Positions 1-9,453 of a stretch of DNA of 64,000 nt are shown here, in pieces. The position numbers and the translations under genes were made by a program. Each line of letters opens with the position of its first letter. Position 1 is the first letter of the stretch. The notes under the pieces were generated by a model. That model saw nothing but the letters and a program-made list of their open reading frames with translations. It searched no databases and was not told the DNA's origin. The stretch comes from UBA1140 sp964573285 (GTDB taxonomy: Bacteria; Campylobacterota; Campylobacteria; Campylobacterales; Sulfurovaceae). The stretch is from positions 11,778 to 75,777 of the forward strand of contig CAZNJD010000084.1 in NCBI GenBank assembly GCA_964573285.1. Direction: 5' to 3'.

Positions 1-291
1 TCAAATCTTAGTGCTTTTTTAATATCATGGTTAATGTTGGATTTAAATCCTGTAGCTTATATCGATACAATTAAACAGTTATTGAGTTTTTCAGATATAG
101 GAACAGGGATTATCAAAGGATTATTTTTTGGTTATTTCATTGGTTCTATTGGAGCATTTATAGGATATAAAACTTCTGGTGGTGCAAAAGGGGTAGGTAC
201 TTCTACAACCAAAGCCGTAGTTTTGGCTTCGATTACAATTTTTATCGCTAATTACTTTTTGTCAGCTATATTTATGATACTAGATTGGTAG
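1..291 (+). CDS. MlaE-family ABC transporter permease, C-terminal end
   Basis: The frame is open from the first base of the window, so this is the 3' end of a longer gene; an internal ATG at 34 is not taken as the start. About 96 residues are visible with two hydrophobic helices, the second near the very C-terminus, and a Gly-rich loop (GYKTSGGAKGVGTSTTKAV) typical of MlaE/YrbE permeases. These permeases work with an ATPase (MlaF) and an MCE protein (MlaD) to move phospholipids between inner and outer membrane. No ATPase follows, since the next gene is on the other strand, so partners may lie upstream. Confidence 0.75.
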   Translation, partial: SNLSAFLISWLMLDLNPVAYIDTIKQLLSFSDIGTGIIKGLFFGYFIGSIGAFIGYKTSGGAKGVGTSTTKAVVLASITIFIANYFLSAIFMILDW

Positions 292-300
292 ATTATCTTA

Positions 301-903
301 TTAAATATCTTTAAAATATTTAAGAAATCTCTCTCTATATGTTTTTATATATTCGTGTCTGGCATGTTGTAACTCTTTAGTTTGAGATATTGAGCTATTT
401 ATATCTCTTTTCCATATAATAGTTACCTCTCCATCTCTAAGTTTCATAGCTATCTTGATACTGTTATTATCTTGTGATAGTTTTATTTTGTCAGTTATCT
501 CTGTTTTTAGATGTTCATCTGAAATTTTTGAATTTATGGAGATATTAGAATCTTTGGTAATATCTGTAGAGTATATAATTCGTTTGAAATACTCATTACC
601 TTTTTTATGAAATATACCAGACTCTTCAGTAGGTGTTAACTTTTCTACTTGCATTATAAAATAGTACCCATAATCATCTTTATCAAGTTGTTCTATAACT
701 AGAGTAGCGGAGTTAATAATTTTATTTATGCCACTATTTCCAGTGTATGAATATATACCCTTTTCAAGAGTATAATTACCTACTATACTTTGTATCTCTT
801 TAATCTTTGGTTGGTGGGATTGGGTATCTTTGGATATGGTTGATAATTCTGTTCCACAACCTAAAAATAAAGTCCCAATTAGTAAAATTATAATCTGTGG
901 CAT
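301..903 (-). CDS. Predicted lipoprotein of unknown function
   Basis: 200 residues. The N-terminus is a short hydrophobic signal ending in a lipobox (LFLGC, Cys16), so the mature protein should be lipid-anchored in the envelope. The rest is hydrophilic, rich in Lys, Ser and Ile with alternating beta-like stretches, and shows no motif I recognise. It ends 9 bases from the stop of the convergent MlaE-like gene and lies downstream of mutS2 on the same strand, about 76 bases away. Function unknown. Confidence 0.6.
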   Translation of the reverse strand: MPQIIILLIGTLFLGCGTELSTISKDTQSHQPKIKEIQSIVGNYTLEKGIYSYTGNSGINKIINSATLVIEQLDKDDYGYYFIMQVEKLTPTEESGIFHKKGNEYFKRIIYSTDITKDSNISINSKISDEHLKTEITDKIKLSQDNNSIKIAMKLRDGEVTIIWKRDINSSISQTKELQHARHEYIKTYRERFLKYFKDI

Positions 904-979
904 TTAAATTCCTATAATAAATTTTACCTATTTTATCAAAAAAAAGATAATGGTTATTTAATAGAAATTTAATAATTCC

Positions 980-3181
980 TTATAGTTTTACTATAGTTAT
1001 CCCCATGTTACCTTTTTGACCATAAAAAGATTGTAGCTTAGGGTAACTTTTGAGATAATCAATAATTACTTTTTTTAATACTCCTGTACCTGTTCCATGG
1101 ATAATCTCTACTTCTGAAAAACCATTAACTAAAGCATCTGATAAAAATTTATCCAATTTATCAATAGCTTCATCAGCAAAACAACCCAAAAGTTTGATAG
1201 ATATAGAGCCTATACCTGATTTTTCAATTGTAATATTAGTTTTGGGTTTTGGTTCAATCTTTGGCATAACTCCAATTCGTTTGAGTTGCGAAAGTGGTAC
1301 TCTCATTTTGAGACCCTCAATCTCGATTATTGCTTCTTTGCTTCTGATAGATAATACTTCACCTTTGGATGAACGATATTTAACTCTATCTCCCACTTTT
1401 ATAACTATTTTATTAGGTTGTTCTACCTCTTTGGCTTGTTTTGACCTTTTTTTATGTTTATATGCATCATTTAATAATCGTCGTCCTTCTGTTGACTCTT
1501 TGACTTTCATCGCTTCCAAAGCTCTCTTAGTCGCAGCATTGTATCTATTTTCTAGTGTGGCAATGGCTTTTCTATGTTGTTCATTTAGCCTCTCTTCTAT
1601 ATTTTCTAAATTATCTTTTTTTTGTTCAATTATTTTTAGTTCTTTGTCTATTTTTTGAATTTTTAGAGACATCTCTCTCTCAAGTGTAGTTGATTTTTCT
1701 ATAAGTTCATTTAGATTTTCTTTATCTTCTCCATAAACCTCTTTGGCTTTTCGGACAATATATTCAGGTACACCATATCTCTGTGCTGTTTCAAAGGCAT
1801 AACTTTTTCCAATACTTCCTTGTAGAAATGTATATGTAGGTTCTCGTTTTTCTTCATTATATAAAGCAGCAATTAACTCAACATCATTATCTGCACTCAT
1901 AAGAGAAGCCAATCGTTTATGGTGAGTAGTAACTATAAATGTAATCCCTCTCTTACGCAACTCATCAAGCATTACACGAAATAGAGATGCAGCCTCATCA
2001 CTATCAGTTCCTAACTCTATCTCATCAACTCCTACTATAGCACTCTCTTTATCAAATAGTTTAGCGAACTCTACCATTCGACCTGCAAATGTAGATATAT
2101 CATTTTTGACTGATTGTGGGTCATCTATTACAGCTTCTATAGATTTATAGTGACCTACCTCTGTTTTTTGGGCATTACATCTAAAAGGTAAAAGATTTTT
2201 ACTCATATATACAACAGAGAGTAGAGATTTGAGTAGCATGGTTTTACCACCAGCATTTACTCCTGTTATTAACATTACTGATTTATCCAAATTAATAGTA
2301 ACTGGTTTGGGGTTATCTATTGCAGGGTGACAAAATTCATGCAACTTTATATTTTTCTTTTTGGATGGCAAGATGAACTGATAATCGTAACTTTTCGCAA
2401 ATTGTACACGAGCTTGATATTGGTCAAATCTATCATATTCTCTATTGATAAATCTCATAAATAGATAATATTTATGGAGGGTTATAGAAAATGTTTGACA
2501 ATATCTATAAATCAACTCCTCTTTTTGTGATAATAAATTAGATTCTCTCTCTTTTAGATGTGAGATTTGTTGAGGTAAGATATAGAAAAATCCCCCAGAA
2601 GTTCGTCCAACTACAGAGGCTTTGAGGATTTTATTAAATCCTCCACGAACGAGTAAGGTCTCTTCACCATTTAGAAAATGTACTTGTGTATCAACCAAAT
2701 AATCTTTGAGTTTAAATGAGTGAGCCATTTTATAGAGATATTCTTTGATAGATGCTTTATTTATTTTAATAGCTCTTTCTATATCATAAAGTTCAGGTTC
2801 TCTCTCTGGATTTAATCTACCTTCATCTGTAAAATAGAGTAATATATCATTAATTTCATCAGGTATAGCTATCTCATTTATCCATTTATTTAAAGGTTCA
2901 GGTAAGTTTAATGCCTTGATTGAGTTAAAATATCCAATAATTATCATAAAAGAGTATATCTCTTCAAGTCTAAGTATCCCTTGTTTTTTGATACGATTGA
3001 GTTCATTATCAAGGTTAGGAATATCTATTATAGTAGGAAATCCTATAGTTGAGAGTGCTGATATATATCTATAATGTTGATTTATATCTCCCCTCATTTC
3101 TATAGATTTATCTCTGGCATAGAAGTTTTTAAAATTGCTTATAAAATTGTCTAAGTCTAGTTTTTGGATTATAGTTTTCAA
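980..3181 (-). CDS. mutS2: Endonuclease MutS2
   Basis: 733 residues, the usual size for MutS2. It has an N-terminal core/clamp region, a MutS-type ATPase with Walker A GVNAGGKT at about 307-314 and a Walker B region VGVDEIELGTD near 384-394, a long Lys/Glu-rich coiled coil near 485-600, and a C-terminal Smr nuclease domain (HGTGTGVLK, about residues 695-703). MutS2 lacks the mismatch-binding domain of MutS1; in other bacteria it limits recombination or rescues collided ribosomes through its Smr domain. It is divergent from the lytic transglycosylase gene, with a 90-base shared promoter region. Confidence 0.95.
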   Translation of the reverse strand: MKTIIQKLDLDNFISNFKNFYARDKSIEMRGDINQHYRYISALSTIGFPTIIDIPNLDNELNRIKKQGILRLEEIYSFMIIIGYFNSIKALNLPEPLNKWINEIAIPDEINDILLYFTDEGRLNPEREPELYDIERAIKINKASIKEYLYKMAHSFKLKDYLVDTQVHFLNGEETLLVRGGFNKILKASVVGRTSGGFFYILPQQISHLKERESNLLSQKEELIYRYCQTFSITLHKYYLFMRFINREYDRFDQYQARVQFAKSYDYQFILPSKKKNIKLHEFCHPAIDNPKPVTINLDKSVMLITGVNAGGKTMLLKSLLSVVYMSKNLLPFRCNAQKTEVGHYKSIEAVIDDPQSVKNDISTFAGRMVEFAKLFDKESAIVGVDEIELGTDSDEAASLFRVMLDELRKRGITFIVTTHHKRLASLMSADNDVELIAALYNEEKREPTYTFLQGSIGKSYAFETAQRYGVPEYIVRKAKEVYGEDKENLNELIEKSTTLEREMSLKIQKIDKELKIIEQKKDNLENIEERLNEQHRKAIATLENRYNAATKRALEAMKVKESTEGRRLLNDAYKHKKRSKQAKEVEQPNKIVIKVGDRVKYRSSKGEVLSIRSKEAIIEIEGLKMRVPLSQLKRIGVMPKIEPKPKTNITIEKSGIGSISIKLLGCFADEAIDKLDKFLSDALVNGFSEVEIIHGTGTGVLKKVIIDYLKSYPKLQSFYGQKGNMGITIVKL

Positions 3182-3271
3182 TATTTTCTCTTGTTTATAA
3201 TTAGTGAGATTATATCTTAATTTTAATAAAGTATCATATCATGATAATTTTATTATAAAAAGGAATGAAAA

Positions 3272-4558
3272 ATGAAATTTAAAACAGTACTAATATTATT
3301 AATAGTAGGACAAACCTTATATGCAAGATGTCCCACATCTAAAAAATATTGGCAAAATCAAATTCAAAAAACTCATACAATAGAGCAGTTTTTTATAAAT
3401 AACTATGAGTGTCAGCAAAATTTTTATAGAGTATTAAACAGCTCTGAAAAGATATATTTTGATACTATTCTTTATCCATATCCAAAAAAGTTAAGCAAAG
3501 TACAATATATCAATAGATGGTTGGCAATGTTATTGGAAAATGATAGTGATTTTTTTAAACGATTTACATTCTTTAATAATTATTTTGCTGTACATAAAAA
3601 TGATATAACAACAAGACAACTACAATGTTTTCAAAGACAAAAAGGTTTCCCAAAAGCAGTTAGTAAACAGAAATTTTATAATGAGTTAAAGAGAAGAGGG
3701 ATGGAAAATGATGTCAACTATCTATATCCACTTATTCGTTGGTCATATTTTAATAGTGGTATAGATATGAGCCTAAGTGCCGAACGAGTTGAAACGGCTC
3801 AAAAGATTTTTGGTATTATTAAAAGTAAAATTGGAGATAATGAGCAGTTTGCAAGATATATTGCTTTATTTGATTTGGAATATAACTATGTTTCTAATTA
3901 TATGTCAAAAAATTTAAATATTCCAGAGATAAAAGCTTATAAACTTTTGGTTATTTTAACCTATTTGGAGTCTAGGGGTAATGTTTTTGCTCTATCTACT
4001 ACAGGGGCATTTGGACCATTGCAAATTACTATGCACTACTATATGATGTATGGTCAGCCTAATAATCCATTTAATCCTAAATCTAGTTTAATTAAATTGG
4101 CAAATAAGTTTATATATTATAATAAAATAGGAAAGAGTTTGGATGCATCTGTCATAGCTTATAAATCTGGTTCATTACAAAAGTGTCAAAATAGCTCAAA
4201 TATCAATGATGTTGATTGTAGATATTATTATGACTATAAACAGTATCTCTATGGTATGAGAGGTATGAGTAGAAAGAGTGATATATCCAGATACCTAACA
4301 GGTAAATCATATAGATACCCAGCACTTAATAGACTCAATAGAGCCAGAAATCTTTATAGTGCTAAAGAGTATGAACCCTATCAATATGCAGTTCTTAAAG
4401 GAAATATATTATTAGATATAGCTAGAGATAGTTTATATTTGGATGGAACTCATTTTAAATCTTTAGGAGAGATGAAACGCTCAGATATATATAAGCTCCA
4501 AGATAGATATGGTATCAATCAAATTGGTGTAGTTTCTGATAAAAAAGTCTGTTATTAA
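3272..4558 (+). CDS. Secreted lytic transglycosylase, SLT domain
   Basis: 428 residues with an N-terminal signal peptide (about 1-18, ending near TLYA). The C-terminal half contains the SLT goose-lysozyme-like signature: YLESRGN with the presumed catalytic Glu233, followed by STTGAFGPLQIT, and a later VIAYKSG element. Such enzymes cleave the MurNAc-GlcNAc bond of peptidoglycan, leaving 1,6-anhydroMurNAc ends, and act in the periplasm. The N-terminal 200 residues are Tyr/Phe rich and not recognised. A good ribosome site (AAAAGGAA, 3257-3264) supports this start. Downstream sits a LysM lipoprotein operon, a loose functional link to the cell wall. Confidence 0.8.
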   Translation: MKFKTVLILLIVGQTLYARCPTSKKYWQNQIQKTHTIEQFFINNYECQQNFYRVLNSSEKIYFDTILYPYPKKLSKVQYINRWLAMLLENDSDFFKRFTFFNNYFAVHKNDITTRQLQCFQRQKGFPKAVSKQKFYNELKRRGMENDVNYLYPLIRWSYFNSGIDMSLSAERVETAQKIFGIIKSKIGDNEQFARYIALFDLEYNYVSNYMSKNLNIPEIKAYKLLVILTYLESRGNVFALSTTGAFGPLQITMHYYMMYGQPNNPFNPKSSLIKLANKFIYYNKIGKSLDASVIAYKSGSLQKCQNSSNINDVDCRYYYDYKQYLYGMRGMSRKSDISRYLTGKSYRYPALNRLNRARNLYSAKEYEPYQYAVLKGNILLDIARDSLYLDGTHFKSLGEMKRSDIYKLQDRYGINQIGVVSDKKVCY

Positions 4559-4675
4559 AATAACATTATAGTATATTACTAATAATAAAAATTAATATAA
4601 TTAATCAATGTAATTTATATTCCTTTTAAATAAATTATGCTATTATTGTGTTTATATATTAAATTATAAAGGTAA

Positions 4676-5338
4676 ATGTTAATTATGGATACTAGTTTAA
4701 TTAAACAACAGGAAAAAAAAGCTCAACCAAAAAAGTTCACTTTAATAAAAAAGAGAAGTAATATATTATCATTTATAATAGTAATTATATTGATTGCAAT
4801 TGGGATATATTTTTATCTATCACAAAGAAAAACCCCTTTATCTACAAATCAGAATTTTATTTTCAAAAGCATACAATCGCAGGAGTTTCATATTAATGCA
4901 ACCAAAAATTATTTTAAAATAGAGGAGTTAAAAGGGAAAATAGTTTTTTTAAAAGTTTTTAGTTGGAATTGTAAATATTGTCAAAAAGAGATTCCTGAAT
5001 TGATTAAATTAAAAAATAAGTTCAAAACAGCTTTTGATACTATTGCCATCGAATCAGAACATTACTCTAGTACGGAAAATCTTGATTTTATAAAAAAACA
5101 GAATATAAATTATAATATTATTAATGGAGATAAACAGACAAAATTTTTTGAATATTTAAAACAAGAGTATAAGTGGAATGGAGTTATTCCTCTTACTATA
5201 GTTATCGATGCTACTGGTAGGATTTTGGCATTTGAAGTGGGTTATAAATCCTATAGTTTGACAACCCTTTTGCAAACGACGCTTAAGCAACTAACTAGTG
5301 TTGCATTATCTAAGAAAGAAGGAGAAGATAAAAAATGA
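4676..5338 (+). CDS. Membrane-anchored TlpA-like thioredoxin
   Basis: 220 residues. A charged N-terminus is followed by one membrane helix (about 29-48) and a thioredoxin fold with active site WNCKYC (Cys99, Cys102) and the later cis-Pro segment NGVIPLTIVIDATG. It should face the periplasm from the inner membrane and act in thiol-disulfide exchange, like TlpA/ResA. An ATG at 4685 is an alternative start that fits the AAAGG at 4668-4672 at slightly long spacing. First gene of a five-gene operon; its stop overlaps the next start by 4 bases. Related by motif to the proteins at 15875 and 16408. Confidence 0.8.
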   Translation: MLIMDTSLIKQQEKKAQPKKFTLIKKRSNILSFIIVIILIAIGIYFYLSQRKTPLSTNQNFIFKSIQSQEFHINATKNYFKIEELKGKIVFLKVFSWNCKYCQKEIPELIKLKNKFKTAFDTIAIESEHYSSTENLDFIKKQNINYNIINGDKQTKFFEYLKQEYKWNGVIPLTIVIDATGRILAFEVGYKSYSLTTLLQTTLKQLTSVALSKKEGEDKK

Positions 5339-6267
5339 GACCCTTACTACTACCATTAACCCTTATACCATTAACAACTCTTATTGCTATATTTTTTATA
5401 GCTTGTGGAGATAATCAAGAAGACAATAGCAATGGAAATAGTTCGATTACGATTAATAAAATAGAAAAAACTATTACTAAAAAGCAGACTAATCTTGGTT
5501 GTGGGGATAAAGAGCATAATAGTTCCCAAGAGTGCAGAGAAGAAGATGAAAACTCTGCTCAATTTATTTTGAATACATTAGCAAAAGATTTAGATAGTAA
5601 TAATAAAGATAATATTACAACAATCAAAAAGAATTTAACTTTATCCTTAAAAGAGATAACAAAAGAAGAGAGCAAACAAGATAAACTTAGAAATAGTTTG
5701 GTCGCCTTAGTTAATAAAGTTAATTCATCCAAAGGAGGGAAAGGAAAAGATTTACAAAACTTTGTTAGAAACATTAATGATAGTGAATTTGAAAATGAAG
5801 ATGAGAAAAAATTGGGTACACCACACACTAATAAAATAGCTTCAATTAGAGATGAATTAACCAATTTAGTTGAGTTAGAAGATGATTTAGAGATAAAACC
5901 AAAAGAGGTAAAAAAGAGATTAGAGAGTTTGATAGCAAATGTAACAGAGTCCAAAAATAATCTATTTAAAACTCAAAAAACTCTTACAAAGTTAGTTAAA
6001 GAGGCAGAAGAGAAAGATACTCCTTCTGCTAAAAAATTTGCAAATGCTATTATTAAAGATGTATCAGATAAAAAAATTAGCATTATAGAAGAGAATGATA
6101 AGTTTTTTATTATAAGAGTTAAGAGTGGAGATAATCTATCTATACTAGCACAAAGATACTATAATAATAGAAATAAATATAAACTTATATATGAGGCAAA
6201 CAGAGATAAAATAAATTCAAAATATGAGATTTATCCTGGTAGTAAATTATTAATACCAAAAATTTAA
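5335..6267 (+). CDS. LysM-domain lipoprotein with coiled-coil middle
   Basis: 310 residues. A lipobox (FFIAC, Cys24) closes the signal, so the protein is lipid-anchored. The region after it is polar (Asn/Glu/Lys), then about 90-235 is helical and probably coiled coil. The C-terminal 48 residues form a LysM domain (VKSGDNLSILAQRYYNN ... YPGSKLLIP), a fold that binds GlcNAc-containing glycans such as peptidoglycan. Likely it ties the lipoprotein to the wall. It overlaps the thioredoxin gene by ATGA and is followed 14 bases later by the rhodanese-like gene, so all are probably co-transcribed. Confidence 0.75.
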   Translation: MRPLLLPLTLIPLTTLIAIFFIACGDNQEDNSNGNSSITINKIEKTITKKQTNLGCGDKEHNSSQECREEDENSAQFILNTLAKDLDSNNKDNITTIKKNLTLSLKEITKEESKQDKLRNSLVALVNKVNSSKGGKGKDLQNFVRNINDSEFENEDEKKLGTPHTNKIASIRDELTNLVELEDDLEIKPKEVKKRLESLIANVTESKNNLFKTQKTLTKLVKEAEEKDTPSAKKFANAIIKDVSDKKISIIEENDKFFIIRVKSGDNLSILAQRYYNNRNKYKLIYEANRDKINSKYEIYPGSKLLIPKI

Positions 6268-6281
6268 ATAAGGAGAAAAAA

Positions 6282-6893
6282 ATGAAAAATAGTGTTATTA
6301 TAGGTATGTTGTTTTTGGGTAGTTATTTGGTCGCAGGAGGGGTTAATATAACTAAAGATTTAGAAGCAATTGTTATTCATGAGAATGATGGAGATATTAA
6401 AATAGAGAGAATTCAAGATACTAAGCATAAGTTAACTTCTGATTTTAGTAAAACTTCAAGAGAGTGTCCTCCATTTTGTGTTCAACCTATGAGTATTAGA
6501 GAGACAAAAACTATTGGAGAGATTGAACTTTTGAAATATATTAAAGATATGCAAGATGAAGATAGTAATATGCTTTTAATAGATGCACGAACTAGAGATT
6601 GGTTCAAAGAGGGTACTATTCCTAGTTCTATAAATTTACCTTTTACTATGTTGAAAAAAAATAGTAAATATCTAAATAAAATTTTAAAACTCTTGGGTGC
6701 TAAAAAAAATAGTAATGGAAAATGGAATTTTGATAAAGTACCAACATTGATTATTTTTAGTAATGGTATTTGGGATGCACAAGCCACAAAAGAGATTAAT
6801 AGTCTTGTTGATTTGGGTTGTCCTAAAAATAAGATTTTATATTATCGTGGGGGTATGCAGAGTTGGAATATCCTTGGATTAACAGTCAAATAG
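6282..6893 (+). CDS. Secreted rhodanese-like protein, catalytic Cys replaced
   Basis: 203 residues with an N-terminal signal (about 1-19). A rhodanese fold covers about 75-203: LLIDARTRDWFKEGTIPSS with Asp101, then the active-site loop IIFSNGIWD, and the final YYRGGMQSWNILGL. In active rhodaneses the loop starts with a Cys that takes up sulfane sulfur; here the position is Ser160, so classic sulfurtransferase activity is unlikely. An upstream ECPPFCVQPM motif carries two Cys (62, 66) that could form a disulfide or act as the redox site. It lies between the LysM lipoprotein and the porin in one operon, so a redox or binding role in the periplasm is inferred. Confidence 0.75.
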   Translation: MKNSVIIGMLFLGSYLVAGGVNITKDLEAIVIHENDGDIKIERIQDTKHKLTSDFSKTSRECPPFCVQPMSIRETKTIGEIELLKYIKDMQDEDSNMLLIDARTRDWFKEGTIPSSINLPFTMLKKNSKYLNKILKLLGAKKNSNGKWNFDKVPTLIIFSNGIWDAQATKEINSLVDLGCPKNKILYYRGGMQSWNILGLTVK

Positions 6894-6908
6894 AGAGGTA
6901 AAGTTTTA

Positions 6909-8117
6909 ATGAAAACAACAATAATAAAAATAGCAACCACAACACTTTTTATATCTACAGTTACAGTAGCTCAGACTCCCATAACGGATAAAAAAGGAGT
7001 AGGTGCAAAAGAAGCATCACTAGAAATTAAATCTCAATCAAAAGAGTGGAAAAGTAAATATAAGTTTTTTGGTTTTTCACAAATAGGTGTTAGATTGGGA
7101 GATGGAGCTACAGCAGATAATCAAAATGGTGATTATAAATTTGAGGCAGACCGTATTCGTTTAGGATGGAAATATTTCTCTGGACCAATTGCAGGTAAAG
7201 TATTTTTGGACTTTGTAAAAGAGGGTAAAGATAATAGTGGAATAGGTGTTCCTGATTTAATTAAAGATGCATTTATCTCATATAAATTTAATAGTTCTGC
7301 CATAGTCAAAGCAGGTGTAATCAAAACTCCTGTAGGTATGGGTTTTACAATTCCAGGTTGGAACCTTGATGTTATTAAAAGAGGTTTCGATAAAAGATTA
7401 GCATTTGAGCGAGGTTTTGGTCTGATGCTATCAGGTAGAGCAATAGGTGGTAGTGCTAAAGTAAATGGTCTTGAGGTGGGTCATGAAAGACCTTATAATG
7501 GGTTTGGTTATGATATTATGATAGCAGGACAAGCTGGTCGTTCGGGTGCAGTTGTAGGGGCTAACTCAGGAGATGATAATGCTTATATGGGTCGTATTAT
7601 GTATGATAGAGGTCAAGCACTTCATCTTGAAACATCTTATGGTATCTCTAAATCAGCAGGTGGTATTGATATAGATGATAGTATCATTGGTAATCAAGGT
7701 ACAGAAGATTATAAAGTATTTAACTTTGGTATAGATTCACACTTTGAACGCTCTAATATTAAAGCAGAGTACTATAATGTTCAAAATATCAGAGGTGATG
7801 ATGACTGGACTATGGCTACATTGGCTCTCACAGGTACATACTATTTTTCAGATGTTATTGAGGGAGCAGTTAAACATATTATTGGTTCAGAGGGGCGACA
7901 TGGTGTTGATTCTGATGTGAGTAATACATATTTTGGTATTAACTACTATATCAATCCAAAAAATGCTAAGATGGATAGAAAAGCTAGAAAAGGAAGAAAT
8001 CAACATCGTATTCAACTCAATTATGTTTTGGCAGATGGTGATACGAATTCATTTAAAGGTGTGGGTTCATTCTTTAGAGATGATACCATCTTGGTACAGT
8101 ATCAATTTAAATTTTAG
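6909..8117 (+). CDS. Outer-membrane porin, OprP/OprO-like
   Basis: 402 residues with a signal peptide (cleavage near TVAQ, about residue 22), no other membrane helix, and many alternating beta strands ending in a C-terminal Phe (QYQFKF), the usual barrel insertion signal. The order FSQIGVRLGDG ... FEADRIRLGWKYF ... VKAGVIKTPVGMGF resembles phosphate-selective porins. It sits directly before a PstS-like binding protein, which supports import of an anion, but the ligand cannot be read from sequence. Probably a trimeric barrel giving passage across the outer membrane. Confidence 0.8.
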   Translation: MKTTIIKIATTTLFISTVTVAQTPITDKKGVGAKEASLEIKSQSKEWKSKYKFFGFSQIGVRLGDGATADNQNGDYKFEADRIRLGWKYFSGPIAGKVFLDFVKEGKDNSGIGVPDLIKDAFISYKFNSSAIVKAGVIKTPVGMGFTIPGWNLDVIKRGFDKRLAFERGFGLMLSGRAIGGSAKVNGLEVGHERPYNGFGYDIMIAGQAGRSGAVVGANSGDDNAYMGRIMYDRGQALHLETSYGISKSAGGIDIDDSIIGNQGTEDYKVFNFGIDSHFERSNIKAEYYNVQNIRGDDDWTMATLALTGTYYFSDVIEGAVKHIIGSEGRHGVDSDVSNTYFGINYYINPKNAKMDRKARKGRNQHRIQLNYVLADGDTNSFKGVGSFFRDDTILVQYQFKF

Positions 8118-8126
8118 GAGAATTAG

Positions 8127-9017
8127 ATGAAAAAACTATTAGCTATTATAGTAGTTACAACTCTATTGGGTTCGACACTTTTTGCTAAATCCACAGAAGG
8201 AACAAAAGAGTTAAAGATGTATGCTTGTGGAATTACAAGAGTTGCTTTTGTTAAAGAGTTAAATAAGGTATTTACCAAAAAGTTTGATATTAAAATTTCA
8301 CTTAATAAAAAAGGTGGAGTTTCTTTTGTTTTAAAGGGTTTATCTGATAAAAAGGTAGAGATTGGTTCAGGATGTAGAGAACCATTTAAAAATGATACCG
8401 AAAAAAATCTCTGGTCAACACAGGTGGCATGGGGGGCTTTGGGATTTATAGTTAATCCTAAAAACAAGGTAGATAATATCTCCACTGAAAATATCAAAAA
8501 AGTTTTAACAGGTAAAATAACAAACTGGAAAGAGCTAGGTGGTGAAGATAAGCCTATTAACTTAATTATAAGAGAGGGAAAAGGTTCTGGTGTTGGTTCA
8601 ACAGCAAGAGAGATACTATTTGGAGATAAAAATTATGAGTTTTCAAAAAAAGCAAAAATACTTAAGAGTTCAGGACCTATTAGAAAAGCTGTAATAGCAG
8701 ACCCTTATGCTTTTGCTATTGATGATGTAACAAGTGCTCAAAGAATTAAAGGAATTAAATTATTAAAAGTAGATGATATTAAACCAACAAAAGAGAATAT
8801 TTTGAATAAAAAATATAAATTAAGACGACCATTTTTTCTCTATCTTGACCGTAAACCAGAACATCTAGCCAAAGAATATATTGATTTCGCACTCAGTGAT
8901 GAGGGACAAGCTGTTATATCAAAAACTGGAACAGCTAATCTTGATGAGGCAACTGGTGCAGGTGATGAAGAGAATTTAATTTTTCAAAATCTTAAGTTTA
9001 ATATCAAAACAAAATAG
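8127..9017 (+). CDS. PstS-like periplasmic substrate-binding protein
   Basis: 296 residues, signal peptide about 1-20. It has the type II periplasmic-binding fold of PstS: VLTGKITNWKELGG, then GKGSGVGSTAREILF, and the hinge-return segment PYAFAIDDVTSA, plus a late IDFALSDEGQAVISKTG. PstS proteins bind phosphate or similar oxyanions. No pstCAB permease genes are nearby; instead it ends an operon with porin, rhodanese-like, LysM and thioredoxin genes. It may serve a transporter elsewhere or act as a sensor. A Cys pair (Cys31, Cys72, approximate) could be a disulfide maintained by the operon's thioredoxin. Confidence 0.78.
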   Translation: MKKLLAIIVVTTLLGSTLFAKSTEGTKELKMYACGITRVAFVKELNKVFTKKFDIKISLNKKGGVSFVLKGLSDKKVEIGSGCREPFKNDTEKNLWSTQVAWGALGFIVNPKNKVDNISTENIKKVLTGKITNWKELGGEDKPINLIIREGKGSGVGSTAREILFGDKNYEFSKKAKILKSSGPIRKAVIADPYAFAIDDVTSAQRIKGIKLLKVDDIKPTKENILNKKYKLRRPFFLYLDRKPEHLAKEYIDFALSDEGQAVISKTGTANLDEATGAGDEENLIFQNLKFNIKTK

Positions 9018-9019
9018 AT

Positions 9020-9406
9020 TTAAATCTCACCTCGCTGTAAAGCTCTAATCTCTTCTTGGAGCTTTTCCATCTCTAGTTTCTCTTTTTCTCTTCGTAAGTT
9101 AAATAGTTCTTCATCTCGTTTATGCCCTTTCATAGAGTGGTAACTAGATATTATAAAACCAAAAAATGATAGAATAGATGTAATAAGTGAGGTAAGTAGT
9201 ATGAAATTTTCATTGTTTGAGAAATTATTTTCTGCTGATATGGATGGCATATGAGATTTTTCTCTATTTATATCTCCCATTTTTTCATGTTTGACTATCT
9301 TTTTTCCTTCTATTATAATAGATTGGAACTGGGTATAAAACTTAGTATATAGGAAAACAGCTAGTGATATAATAAATATTAGTGCAAAAAACTTCTTGAT
9401 GCTCAT
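9020..9406 (-). CDS. Small two-helix membrane protein with coiled-coil tail
   Basis: 128 residues, unrecognised family. One hydrophobic helix at about 5-22, a polar stretch of about 45 residues, a second helix at about 68-90, then a charged Glu/Lys/Arg helix (about 95-125) that looks like a short coiled coil. It lies about 47 bases downstream of pqiC on the same strand, so it may be the last gene of the pqi operon, perhaps a membrane accessory. It ends 2 bases from the convergent PstS-like gene. Confidence 0.55.
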   Translation of the reverse strand: MSIKKFFALIFIISLAVFLYTKFYTQFQSIIIEGKKIVKHEKMGDINREKSHMPSISAENNFSNNENFILLTSLITSILSFFGFIISSYHSMKGHKRDEELFNLRREKEKLEMEKLQEEIRALQRGEI

Positions 9407-9453
9407 ATAAACTCCTTTTTCATTATTATAACAAGAGTTTTCATTATTAAATA

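Noticed and set aside
1194..1658. 154-codon open frame on the plus strand inside mutS2
   Set aside because: Lies wholly within the confident mutS2 gene on the other strand; composition shows antisense of the coiled coil.
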